The notes under the pieces are model-generated. The model searched no databases. It saw only the letters and a list, made by a program, of their open reading frames with translations, and was not told where the DNA came from. The translations under genes were made by a program, and so were the position numbers. A stretch of 7,745 nucleotides of DNA from a bacterium (GTDB lineage Bacteria > Planctomycetota > Planctomycetia > Pirellulales > Pirellulaceae), in NCBI GenBank assembly GCA_030432015.1, contig JAUIHJ010000398.1:1-7745 (forward strand), read 5' to 3'. Below, in pieces: positions 1 to 7,415 of this stretch. How positions within the stretch are numbered: position 1 is the first letter of the stretch; each line of letters opens with the position of its first letter.

Positions 1-52
1 CGAAAAACGAGCCGGTCCCGGATTGGCGAGGAATTGCACTCGGACATTTAGT

Positions 53-70
53 CCGGGGTGCCAACCCCGG
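53..70. repeat. GC-rich inverted repeat (hairpin 1)
   Basis: A perfect 7-base-pair stem is formed by CCGGGGT (53-59) and ACCCCGG (64-70) around a four-base loop. It lies two bases after a TAG at 49-51 in one plus-strand frame, so it could act as a transcript end for an unseen upstream gene, but no T-run follows it. It may instead be one unit of a dispersed intergenic repeat. Confidence 0.55.
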
Positions 71-93
71 GATATGTCGACTGGTGATTTAAG

Positions 94-108
94 AGCCGCG
101 TAGCGGCT
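94..108. repeat. GC-rich inverted repeat (hairpin 2)
   Basis: AGCCGC (94-99) and GCGGCT (103-108) form a perfect 6-base-pair stem around the three-base loop GTA. An alternative, longer pairing of GAGCC (93-97) with GGCTC (113-117) is also possible, so this stretch could switch between two folds. Its role is unknown. GC-rich palindromic units of this kind are common between planctomycete genes, but whether this one is a repeated unit cannot be judged from one window. Confidence 0.5.
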
Positions 109-124
109 GACGGGCTCCAGTTTC

Positions 125-151
125 GGCTTCCCAGGGGTGTGCACCCCAGCC
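125..151. repeat. GC-rich imperfect inverted repeat (hairpin 3)
   Basis: GGCT (125-128) can pair with AGCC (148-151), and GGGGT (134-138) with ACCCC (143-147). The 5' arm has a five-base bulge (129-133) and the loop is four bases. It is the third hairpin-forming unit within 100 bases. No T-run follows it, so it is not a clear intrinsic terminator. Confidence 0.45.
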
Positions 152-411
152 AAATGGTTGCCGTCGCTGCGAGGCTCATTGACGCGACTTCAAGACGCAC
201 GCGCCGGGTCACAGACCGCGCAGTTTAAAAACACAAGAGCCCTGCCTGTGGAAGCTCCCTGGCAAACTTGTCAAGCGTTTTCGCTTTTTCCAAACTTCGT
301 CGCTGGTGTGACAAACCATCGCCGTTTGATAGACTTGCGGCGGAGGAGTTGGCAACGTTGATAACGAGGCTGGCGCTGCGTTCAGGAAGAGCTAGACCGA
401 TCATCTCGTAC

Positions 412-415
412 GGAG
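412..415 (+). promoter_or_regulatory. Ribosome binding site of the sulfatase gene
   Basis: GGAG lies seven bases before the ATG at 423, a good Shine-Dalgarno match and spacing. It supports that ATG as the start codon. Confidence 0.7.
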
Positions 416-422
416 AAAGAAG

Positions 423-2783
423 ATGAAACCAGAGCGGCTGTTTGCGATCACGTTTTCTCTGCTGGTAGTGCTTGGCTACAGCGAACCATTTGCTTGGGGC
501 CAGACGGCAGAGGTCAATCGGACTGAACTACCGGTCCGAGCTCCCTGGTATTCGCCGATCAAGACGCTTGATGCACGCGATGCCAAAACGCCGCCTGTCT
601 TCGAAGTGCGGGCTCCTGCAGGGGCACCAAACGTCGTGATTATCCTTCTGGATGACCTCGGCTTTGGCGGCACCAGCGCGTTTGGGGGCGTGATCGATAC
701 ACCACACTTTGATCAGCTCGCCAGGAACGGACTGAGGTACAACCAATTTCATACCACGGCGCTGTGTTCGCCAACACGGCAGGCCCTCAAGACAGGCCGC
801 AACCATCACTCGGCCAACCAGGCCAAGATTACCGAACTCGCCACGTCGTTCCCCGGAGCCACCGGGATGCTCCCCAACGACGTTGCAAGTATCGGAGAGA
901 TTCTGCGGCTCAATGGCTACAGCACCTCCGCCTACGGCAAGTGGCACGAAACGGCCGTCTGGGAGATCAGCCCTTCGGGCCCCTTCACCCGTTGGCCAAA
1001 CTATCAGGGCTTTGACGAATTCTACGGATTCATGGGGGGCGAAACGAATCAATGGTCGCCCGCCGTCTACCACAATCTGAATCGGGCCGAGACGCCCGAT
1101 ACTCCTGACTACCATTTCATGAACGACATGGCCACGCGGGCCATCGAGTGGATCCGTTTTCAGCAAGCCTTAACTCCCAACAAGCCGTTTTTCACCTACT
1201 TCGCACCCGGCGCGGTCCACGCCCCCCACCACGTCCCGGAATCGTACATTAAGAAACACGCAGGGAAGTTCGACGAGGGCTGGGATGTGATCCGAGCGCG
1301 GATCTTCGAGCAGCAAAAACGGTTGGGAGTCATCCCCCAAGAGACCAAGCTGGCCAAGAAGCCGGACGACATCAAGGACTGGGCGGACCTTTCGGCCAAG
1401 GAACAGAAGCTGTTTGCGCGCCAGGCCGAAGTCTTCGCCGCCTACCTGGACATGGCCGATCACGAAACGGGCCGGGTGATCCAGGCAATCAAAGATTTGG
1501 GGGAACTTGACAACACCCTGATCTTTTACATTGCGGGCGACAACGGCACCAGCGCCGAAGGGATGATGAACGGTCTCTACAACGAACTGACCTACTTTAA
1601 CAACGAGCCCAAAGGCTCCGACGTCGACTTCATGCTGCAGCACTACGATGCCTGGGGCGACCCGACCACCTATCCACATATGGCGGCCGGTTGGGCCGTC
1701 GCCTTCGATTCCCCGTTTACCTGGACCAAGCAGGTCGCCTCCAATTACGGTGGCACGCGCAACGGAATGGTCGTTCACTGGCCCAACGGCATCAAAGCCA
1801 AGAATGCGCTGCGCAGTCAGTGGCACCATGTGATCGACGTCGTACCCACGATCCTGGAAGCGACCGGCATTCCGCAACCGCGGATCGTCAACGGCGTACC
1901 GCAGCGTCCGATTGAGGGCGTGAGCATGGTCTATAGCTGGGAAGAACCGCGTGCCCCAAGTCGCCACCAGATTCAGTATTTCGAAATGTTTGGCAACCGC
2001 GGCGTCTACTTCGATGGTTGGTTTGCCGGCACCGTGCACGTTACGCCGTGGGGCAAAGTCGAGAACCGATTCCCGGAAGACACCTGGGAACTCTACCATG
2101 TCGAAGAAGACTTCAGCATGTCCACGAATCTGGCGGACGAACACCCCGACATGTTGACCGAGTTGAAGCGACTCTTCCTGGCAGAAGCGGTGAAGTACCA
2201 CGTGCTACCGCTCGACGATCGACGGCAGGAGTTGCTCAATCCAAACCTGGCCGGGAGACCCGACCTGATGTTCGGGCGCAAGAGTCTGAGCTTGTATGAG
2301 GGAATGAACGGGCTGCTGGAGAACGACTTCATCAACATCAAGAACACGTCGTTTGAAATCGTCGCTGACATTGAAACCGGTGACAAACCGGTCAGCGGTG
2401 TCATTCTGGCGCAAGGTGGCCGATTTGGTGGCTGGAGCCTCCACGTGAAAGAAAGTGTTCCCAAGTTCACGTACAACTACCTCGGCCTCGAACGGTTCGT
2501 CACGACCGGGAATACGAAACTCCCCAGCGGCAAATCGACGCTCAAAATGGTATTTGCCTACGACGGCGGAAAACCGGGCGCCGGCGGAACCACGACGCTC
2601 TACGTCAACGGCAAATCCGTAGGATCGTCCCAGGTCGACAAGACCGAATTCGCCGCCTTCTCGGCCGACGAATCGGCCGGCGTGGGGGTCGACCTGGAGA
2701 CACCGGTCTCCGAAGACTATGACCGCGCGAGTAGCAAGTTTACCGGCAAGATCGACAAGGTGACCGTTACGCTCAACGAGTGA
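423..2783 (+). CDS. Secreted arylsulfatase (formylglycine-dependent, cysteine type) with C-terminal beta-sandwich
   Basis: This 786-residue enzyme should hydrolyse sulfate esters outside the cytoplasm. Residues 1-26 look like a Sec signal (K2 and R5, a hydrophobic run 6-18, likely cleavage after AWG at 26). The catalytic sulfatase domain spans about 69-480. Visible motifs are the metal-binding DD at 77-78; the core signature CSPTRQALKTGR at 115-126, whose C115 would be oxidised to formylglycine; GKWH with K173 and H175; HAPHH with H266 and H269; GDNG with metal ligands D373 and N374; and K436. WELYHVEED at 555-563 is the usual sulfatase C-terminal element. Residues from about 620 to 786 add a beta-rich, laminin-G/concanavalin-like region. 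Length and layout resemble the roughly 787-residue mycobacterial AtsA/AtsD type rather than shorter sulfatases. All catalytic motifs appear intact. The maturase that makes formylglycine is not in this window. The true substrate is unknown. Hydrolase and DUF1501 genes follow on the same strand. Confidence 0.93.
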   Translation: MKPERLFAITFSLLVVLGYSEPFAWGQTAEVNRTELPVRAPWYSPIKTLDARDAKTPPVFEVRAPAGAPNVVIILLDDLGFGGTSAFGGVIDTPHFDQLARNGLRYNQFHTTALCSPTRQALKTGRNHHSANQAKITELATSFPGATGMLPNDVASIGEILRLNGYSTSAYGKWHETAVWEISPSGPFTRWPNYQGFDEFYGFMGGETNQWSPAVYHNLNRAETPDTPDYHFMNDMATRAIEWIRFQQALTPNKPFFTYFAPGAVHAPHHVPESYIKKHAGKFDEGWDVIRARIFEQQKRLGVIPQETKLAKKPDDIKDWADLSAKEQKLFARQAEVFAAYLDMADHETGRVIQAIKDLGELDNTLIFYIAGDNGTSAEGMMNGLYNELTYFNNEPKGSDVDFMLQHYDAWGDPTTYPHMAAGWAVAFDSPFTWTKQVASNYGGTRNGMVVHWPNGIKAKNALRSQWHHVIDVVPTILEATGIPQPRIVNGVPQRPIEGVSMVYSWEEPRAPSRHQIQYFEMFGNRGVYFDGWFAGTVHVTPWGKVENRFPEDTWELYHVEEDFSMSTNLADEHPDMLTELKRLFLAEAVKYHVLPLDDRRQELLNPNLAGRPDLMFGRKSLSLYEGMNGLLENDFINIKNTSFEIVADIETGDKPVSGVILAQGGRFGGWSLHVKESVPKFTYNYLGLERFVTTGNTKLPSGKSTLKMVFAYDGGKPGAGGTTTLYVNGKSVGSSQVDKTEFAAFSADESAGVGVDLETPVSEDYDRASSKFTGKIDKVTVTLNE

Positions 2784-2911
2784 CAGCCCCGGGGTGCCGC
2801 CGGTTTGAGCACGGCACTGACTGGGAAGGGAAACGGTGTGATTAATCGTCCGAACGTTGCGCAAGGCCCTGGCGTCTGAAGGGCTTCCCATGCGCGCCCG
2901 TCGCAAGAACC

Positions 2912-2916
2912 AAGGA
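2912..2916 (+). promoter_or_regulatory. Ribosome binding site of the alpha/beta-hydrolase gene
   Basis: AAGGA lies eight bases before the ATG at 2925 and supports that start. The 141-base gap upstream contains no other clear signal. Confidence 0.6.
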
Positions 2917-2924
2917 TCGCCAAA

Positions 2925-4313
2925 ATGGAGTCACAACGCCTCGTTACATCCACGTTCATCGCCGCGGTGGTGCTGAACCTGCTGCCAACGCTCTTGCACG
3001 CCCAGCAGCCGCCGTACGACGTTTTCCCAGCTGCGGACCCACCGTATTACCGCGTCCGTTACGAGGCGTCAGCGGAACCGGGCGAACTGCGTTTTTCGGT
3101 CAACTACACCGTCTGGATTCCCCGCGGTGTGAAAACGCTGCGGGGTGTTGTCGTGCATCAGCACGGGTGTGGCACGGGTTCCTGCCGGTCAGGCTTGACC
3201 GGCGCTTATGATTTGCACTGGCAGGCGCTCGCCAAACAGCACGATTGCGCATTGTTGGCGCCGTCGTACGAACAACCCGACGGTGCCGATTGCCAACTTT
3301 GGTGCGATCCACGAAACGGATCCGACGCGGCGTTTCAACAGTGCCTGGTCGATCTCGGCGAAGAATCCGGCCATCCCGAACTGGCGTCGGTTCCTTGGGC
3401 GCTGTGGGGACATAGCGGCGGCGGCCATTGGGCGGGCGGCATGGTCCTGCTCCATCCTGAACGCGTTGCGGCTGCCTGGCTGCGGTCGGGCGTTCCCTTG
3501 CTGACGCCCAACCCCGACCGTCCGGAAATCAAAGCGCACGCACTTCCTGACGCCGCACTCCGGGTACCCGTCATGTGCAACCCCGGCACCAAGGAAGGCG
3601 TCACGGTCAAAGACGGCCGCTTCGCGCGTGTCTGGCCCGCGAATGAAGTTTTCTTTCATGCCGTCCGTGGCAAAGGCGGGCTCATCGGCGTCGCCGTCGA
3701 TCCGTTGACGGCGCACGAGTGCGGCAATCAACGCTACCTCGCGATCCCCTGGCTCAACTCCTGCCTGCGAACCCGGCTTCCGCGGGAACATGGCCAACCG
3801 CTGAACTTGATGCCGACCGACGACGCCTGGCTGGCACAACCAACCGGGCTCAAAGCCGTGCCAGCCACAACATACGAAGGTGAACCGCTTGCAGCCTCGT
3901 GGCTACCCAACAAGGCGATCGCGCGTGCCTGGATGCAATACGTCAAAGATTCGAACGTGGCCGACACCTCGCCTCCCCCGGCGCCCACAGCGGTCCGCGT
4001 CGCAGGCCACGAATTAAGTTGGGACGTGGAAGCGGACCTCGAGAGTGGGGTGGGCAGTTTTGTTGTCGAGCGTGATGGTCAGTTCCTGGCCCAAGTCCCG
4101 GAGCGGGGCAAAAACCCTTTCGGCCGCCCACTTTTTCAGAATCTGCAATACAGTGATACGCCCACACAACCGCTCGTGGAGATGAAATTCACTGACACGT
4201 CGGCGGTCGCTGGCAAGCAGCACACCTATCGCGTCATCGCCGTAAACACGGCCGGCCTGAAGTCAGAACCGTCATCGCAGCGACAAGATGTGCGGGCCGG
4301 CGCACAGAATTGA
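2925..4313 (+). CDS. Secreted alpha/beta-hydrolase-like protein with C-terminal fibronectin-III-like domain
   Basis: This 462-residue protein is probably an exported esterase or related hydrolase of unknown substrate. The N-terminus is a Sec-type signal: R5, a hydrophobic run about 10-24, and likely cleavage after LHA at 26. The core, about 50-345, has a likely oxyanion-hole HQHGCG at 78-83 and a nucleophile elbow GHSGGG at 162-167, with S164 as candidate nucleophile. The candidate catalytic histidine is H264 in AHECGN; the acid is not obvious. Nine cysteines (82, 87, 108, 123, 127, 140, 218, 266, 280), all in the core, suggest disulfides and fit an extracytoplasmic location. A proline-rich linker (350-354) leads to a fibronectin-III-like module (about 353-455) with SFVVERDG and HTYRVIAVNTAG. 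The gene starts 141 bases after the sulfatase stop. A role in removing ester groups alongside the sulfatase is inference. I do not recognise a characterised homologue; a non-catalytic or polyester-cleaving role is possible. Confidence 0.75.
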   Translation: MESQRLVTSTFIAAVVLNLLPTLLHAQQPPYDVFPAADPPYYRVRYEASAEPGELRFSVNYTVWIPRGVKTLRGVVVHQHGCGTGSCRSGLTGAYDLHWQALAKQHDCALLAPSYEQPDGADCQLWCDPRNGSDAAFQQCLVDLGEESGHPELASVPWALWGHSGGGHWAGGMVLLHPERVAAAWLRSGVPLLTPNPDRPEIKAHALPDAALRVPVMCNPGTKEGVTVKDGRFARVWPANEVFFHAVRGKGGLIGVAVDPLTAHECGNQRYLAIPWLNSCLRTRLPREHGQPLNLMPTDDAWLAQPTGLKAVPATTYEGEPLAASWLPNKAIARAWMQYVKDSNVADTSPPPAPTAVRVAGHELSWDVEADLESGVGSFVVERDGQFLAQVPERGKNPFGRPLFQNLQYSDTPTQPLVEMKFTDTSAVAGKQHTYRVIAVNTAGLKSEPSSQRQDVRAGAQN

Positions 4314-4448
4314 CTCGACACGCGCTCGCGGCGTACGCTATCGTGAGTCGCAGTTGAAATGGCTTGGCGAGTTGATTTCAGGATGCGATCATCAAGCTTT
4401 GCGCACTGCTCGGACACCTGTCATTACCAAAACCCACCAGGTATTGCC

Positions 4449-5852
4449 ATGAAGACTGTTGAAATGAACCGCCGCCAGGCGCTGGCGGTCGGCGGCATGG
4501 GCGCACTTTCGCTGGGCATGCCGGGAATGGTGATGGGGCGTGACAAGCTCGATGCGAGCGGTAATGCGGTCGCGTCTGAGAAGTCGTGCATCTTCGTGTT
4601 GCTCTGCGGCGGCCCAAGCCACGTAGATACCTGGGACATGAAGCCCAACGCACCCGATACCATCCGCGGACCGTACCAACCCATTGCCACCCAGGTGCCG
4701 GGGATGCGCATCAACGAGATGCACACGCAGTTGGCGAAGTTGACCGACCAATTCACGCTGATCAACTCCATGTCTCATCCGGGCGGCATCAGCAATCATT
4801 TTGATGCGATGCACAATCTGCTCAGCGGCCAATCCGTCAAGCGCGTGACGCAGGGCGTGCCCGATGACCAGCCGTACCTCGGTTCATTTGTTGCCAAGCA
4901 TCTACCCAGCAAGCGAAACATCGTTTCCAACGCCTGGCTCATCAAGTGCGTCGGCCGTCCTGTTTTTTGTGCCCCGAACATCGGCATCGGCGGCTACCTG
5001 GGCTCGGCCTATGCGCCGGTGTTCGTCGGTTCGGCCAAGAATCATCCAGCGATGGATAACTTTACGCCACCGCCGATCTATGACCTCGGCGACCAGGATC
5101 GACTCGCCACCCGACGCAAGTTGCTGGGAAGCATTGAAAGCAACGTGCTCGCCAAGGACGCGATCGGCGCGGACTGGGCGGACCTGCGAGAGAAGGGCTA
5201 CGAGGCGATGACGCGTCCCGAAGGCCGCGATGCGTTTAACCTCGATCGCGAGCCAACGAAATTGCGAGACCGTTACGGCCGCCATCCACTGGGGCAAAAC
5301 CTGCTGCTCGCGCGGCGAATGGTTGAGGCCGGCGTACGGTTTGTCACCGTCAATGGTTGGACCGGTCAAGCCCCGCATGACACGAAAGGTCCACCCAGCA
5401 GCAGTTGGGACATGCACGGCGGAAATATGGGAATGGGCAACGCCTTCGGCAACGGCTCCTACGGCATGGGATTCTGTCTGCCGCGATTGGATCAGGCGCT
5501 GGCCGGGTTGCTCTCCGACCTCAAGGAACGCGGCATGCTGGACAACACACTGGTCGTTGTGACGGGAGAATTCGGCCGTACGCCGACCGTGCTGACCCAG
5601 CAACCGCCGGGACGTCAACATTGGCCTAAGTGCTTCTCGTCCATCCTGGCCGGTGCCGGAATTGCCGGAGGTCAGGTGTACGGCAAGTCTGACAAGCACG
5701 GGGCGTATGTCACCAGCAACCCAATTCGTCCCGAGGAATTTGCCGCGACCATCTACCATGCCCTTGGCGTTCCGCTCAACGAGCCACAGAACAACAGCGG
5801 CATCTCCCGTCCGCTGACCACCGGCAAGCCGGTGATGGACCTGTTCGGATAG
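4449..5852 (+). CDS. DUF1501 family protein, Tat-exported (unpaired copy)
   Basis: A 467-residue DUF1501 (PF07394) protein. I chose the ATG at 4449: a weak AGG at 4439-4441 lies seven bases upstream, and the start puts a twin-arginine signal (NRRQALAVGG at 7-16, hydrophobic to about 29) near the N-terminus. The upstream in-frame ATG at 4359 lacks a ribosome binding site and adds 30 atypical residues; ATG 4464 is a second alternative. Family motifs in order: GGPSHVDTWDMKP at 54-66, H117, WDMH at 320-323, GEFGRTP at 373-379, GRQHWP at 388-393 and YGKSDKHG at 411-418. The family is grouped with alkaline-phosphatase-like enzymes, and the acidic and histidine residues in these motifs are plausible metal ligands. 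No reaction is established to my knowledge. A Gly/Met/Asn-rich stretch at 324-342 makes this copy longer there than the minus-strand paralogue. It follows the hydrolase gene by 135 bases and has no adjacent DUF1553 partner. Confidence 0.9.
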   Translation: MKTVEMNRRQALAVGGMGALSLGMPGMVMGRDKLDASGNAVASEKSCIFVLLCGGPSHVDTWDMKPNAPDTIRGPYQPIATQVPGMRINEMHTQLAKLTDQFTLINSMSHPGGISNHFDAMHNLLSGQSVKRVTQGVPDDQPYLGSFVAKHLPSKRNIVSNAWLIKCVGRPVFCAPNIGIGGYLGSAYAPVFVGSAKNHPAMDNFTPPPIYDLGDQDRLATRRKLLGSIESNVLAKDAIGADWADLREKGYEAMTRPEGRDAFNLDREPTKLRDRYGRHPLGQNLLLARRMVEAGVRFVTVNGWTGQAPHDTKGPPSSSWDMHGGNMGMGNAFGNGSYGMGFCLPRLDQALAGLLSDLKERGMLDNTLVVVTGEFGRTPTVLTQQPPGRQHWPKCFSSILAGAGIAGGQVYGKSDKHGAYVTSNPIRPEEFAATIYHALGVPLNEPQNNSGISRPLTTGKPVMDLFG

Positions 5853-5942
5853 CCGACCATCGCGACGAACCGTTGTTCCGTACGTGTTAACTGCAACTCA
5901 GTCAGCCGAAACCCAAACAACCTGCGGACGCGACACTCGGCG

Positions 5943-7415
5943 TCACGCAAGCACGGCCTCGACGACGTGACCCTTCACGTCGGTTAGACGCATATCGCGT
6001 CCGCCAAAACGGAATGTCGAGCGGGTATGGTCGACGCCCATCAGGTGCAGCATGGTGGCGTGCAAGTCGTGGATTTCCGTGCGGTTTTCGATCGCCTTGT
6101 AGCCCCAGTCATCGGTGGCGCCATAGACCGTCCCCCGCTTTACGCCCCCCCCTGCCATCCACACGGTGAATCCGAACTGGTTGTGGTCACGACCGTTCTT
6201 ACCCTGCGCAAACGGCGTGCGACCAAATTCTCCGGCCCAGACAACCAGTGTTTCATCCAGCAGACCACGCTGCCGCAGGTCCTTTAACAACGCGGCTATC
6301 GGCTGGTCAACGGCGCGGGCGTTGTTTTCATGGCCCGCCTTGAGATTCGCGTGCTGGTCCCAGCGGTCGCCACCGACCTGGGGGCACGTGAGTTCGATAA
6401 ACCGAACCCCCTGTTCGATCATCCGCCGCGCGATCAAACATTGGGCTCCATACGTTCGCGTCGGTTCGTACTTCGCCTCCATTCCGTACATGGTCCGAAT
6501 GTGCGCCGGTTCGTCCGTCAGCGACATCACTTCGGGAACCGCCATCTGCATGGCGTAGGCGAGTTCATAGTTTCGGATTGCCGAATCGAGGGCGTCGTGC
6601 CTGCCAAACTGGTCGGCTGCGAAACCATCCAGTTGACCGATCAGATCAAGTTTCCGGCGCTGCAGTTCGGCGGTCGGTTCGCTGCGCTGTACATTGGCGA
6701 CGCCGCTGCCTGAGGGCTTGAAGACCGAACCTTGATAACTGGCAGGAAGGAATCCGCTGCCGAAACAATCCAGACCGCCCGGCGGAATCAAGCCGCCATT
6801 GATGACCACAAAGCCGGGGAGATTGCGGCACGGGCTACCCAAACCGTAGTTTACCCACGCGCCCATGCTGGGCCTCCCCTGCAGACCGCTGCCGGTATGC
6901 AGAAAGTAGTTCGCGAAGGTGTGTTCGGGAAACTCGGAGACCATGGACCGTATTACGGCCATCTCGTCGACACAGGTCGCGACGTGCGGAAACAACTCGC
7001 TGACCGGGATCCCCGCTTCGCCGTGCCGCGTAAATTTCCAGGGGCTCGCCAGGACACTTCCATTGTTGTTGAATTGCGTTGGCTCGACGTCAAACAGCGA
7101 GCCGGGGTCCTGACCGTTGTATTTTTCCAACAGCGGCTTGGGATCAAACGTGTCAACTTGCGACGGTCCACCATCCATGTAGAGGAAGATGACATGCTTG
7201 GCGCGGACCTGATGATGGGGTCCATGACCGGCCGCGCCGCGATCTGCGAGCGCCGGATCTATGAGCGGCGGATCTGTGTCGCAAAATGCCGCATCGCCGA
7301 GCAATCCTGCGAGCGCAATGGCACCGAAACCGCTGGCGCACCGCGTTAGCATTTCGCGACGTGAGGGGGGCGGCGTCTGATACCGCTGACACGGAAAACG
7401 GTGGGGATGGTTCAT
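5943..7415 (-). CDS. DUF1501 family protein, Tat-exported (DUF1553-paired copy)
   Basis: A 490-residue DUF1501 (PF07394) protein. The start at 7415 is chosen because its ATG overlaps the TGA of the upstream DUF1553 gene (ATGA, 7415-7412). A longer frame reaches 7469 but would lie inside that gene. No Shine-Dalgarno precedes the ATG, which fits translational coupling. SRREML at 18-23 followed by a hydrophobic run to about 39 is a good twin-arginine signal. Motifs: MDGGPSQVDTFDPKP at 80-94, H165, WDQH at 352-355, GEFGRTP at 395-401, GRDH at 408-411, and a C-terminal GGRDMRLTDVKGHVV at 471-485, typical of the subfamily encoded next to DUF1553. It is probably a metal-binding extracytoplasmic protein of the alkaline-phosphatase-like superfamily; its reaction is unknown. 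It is clearly diverged from the plus-strand DUF1501 protein, with which it converges across a 90-base gap, so it is not a recent duplicate. Confidence 0.93.
   Translation of the reverse strand: MNHPHRFPCQRYQTPPPSRREMLTRCASGFGAIALAGLLGDAAFCDTDPPLIDPALADRGAAGHGPHHQVRAKHVIFLYMDGGPSQVDTFDPKPLLEKYNGQDPGSLFDVEPTQFNNNGSVLASPWKFTRHGEAGIPVSELFPHVATCVDEMAVIRSMVSEFPEHTFANYFLHTGSGLQGRPSMGAWVNYGLGSPCRNLPGFVVINGGLIPPGGLDCFGSGFLPASYQGSVFKPSGSGVANVQRSEPTAELQRRKLDLIGQLDGFAADQFGRHDALDSAIRNYELAYAMQMAVPEVMSLTDEPAHIRTMYGMEAKYEPTRTYGAQCLIARRMIEQGVRFIELTCPQVGGDRWDQHANLKAGHENNARAVDQPIAALLKDLRQRGLLDETLVVWAGEFGRTPFAQGKNGRDHNQFGFTVWMAGGGVKRGTVYGATDDWGYKAIENRTEIHDLHATMLHLMGVDHTRSTFRFGGRDMRLTDVKGHVVEAVLA

Larger units (their letters stand above)
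1..422. other. Intergenic region with no recognised gene
   Basis: No convincing coding region is visible here. Short open stretches run in from the left edge (one plus-strand frame stops at 49-51, another at 90-92, another at 101-103), so the tail of an upstream gene is possible, but none of the short peptides is recognisable. The first 151 bases are dominated by three GC-rich inverted repeats, listed separately. From about 152 to 410 I see no repeat, RNA gene or clear sigma-70 promoter. The region ends with the ribosome binding site of the sulfatase gene, GGAG at 412-415. A promoter for the sulfatase is expected here but cannot be placed by eye. Confidence 0.6.

Noticed and set aside
137..361. 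Plus-strand open frame of 74 codons upstream of the sulfatase
   Set aside because: It starts inside hairpin 3, has no ribosome binding site and encodes no recognisable motif; most likely non-coding.
1170..2201. Long minus-strand open frame (343 codons) opposite the sulfatase gene
   Set aside because: It lies wholly within the sulfatase coding sequence and its protein has no recognisable domain. Long antisense frames are expected in GC-rich coding DNA.
53..2798. Shared 10-base word CCGGGGTGCC at 53-62 and 2789-2798
   Set aside because: Many 10-base matches are expected by chance in a GC-rich window of this size, and the similarity does not extend.
2794..2817. GTGCCG/CGGCAC hairpin just after the sulfatase stop, a possible terminator
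   Set aside because: Six base pairs, a 12-base loop and no following T-run; too weak to call.
4316..4350. Imperfect hairpin after the hydrolase stop, a possible terminator
   Set aside because: Seven base pairs with a bulge, a large loop and no T-run.
4416..4442. ACCTG/CAGGT pairing that could hide the weak AGG before ATG 4449
   Set aside because: Only five base pairs with a 17-base loop; easily due to chance.
4359..4448. N-terminal extension of the plus-strand DUF1501 protein from ATG 4359
   Set aside because: No Shine-Dalgarno, and the added residues would push the twin-arginine signal inward; ATG 4449 is a better start.
4902..5759. Minus-strand open frame (285 codons) opposite the plus-strand DUF1501 gene
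   Set aside because: An antisense shadow of a gene with clear family motifs; no recognisable protein content of its own.
5927..5944. GACGC/GCGTC hairpin at the end of the minus-strand DUF1501 gene, a possible terminator in the convergent gap
   Set aside because: Only five base pairs, overlapping the stop codon, and followed on the minus strand by only a loose T/G-rich stretch; not enough to call.
6732..7349. Plus-strand open frame (205 codons) opposite the minus-strand DUF1501 gene
   Set aside because: An antisense shadow; the minus strand here encodes unmistakable DUF1501 motifs.
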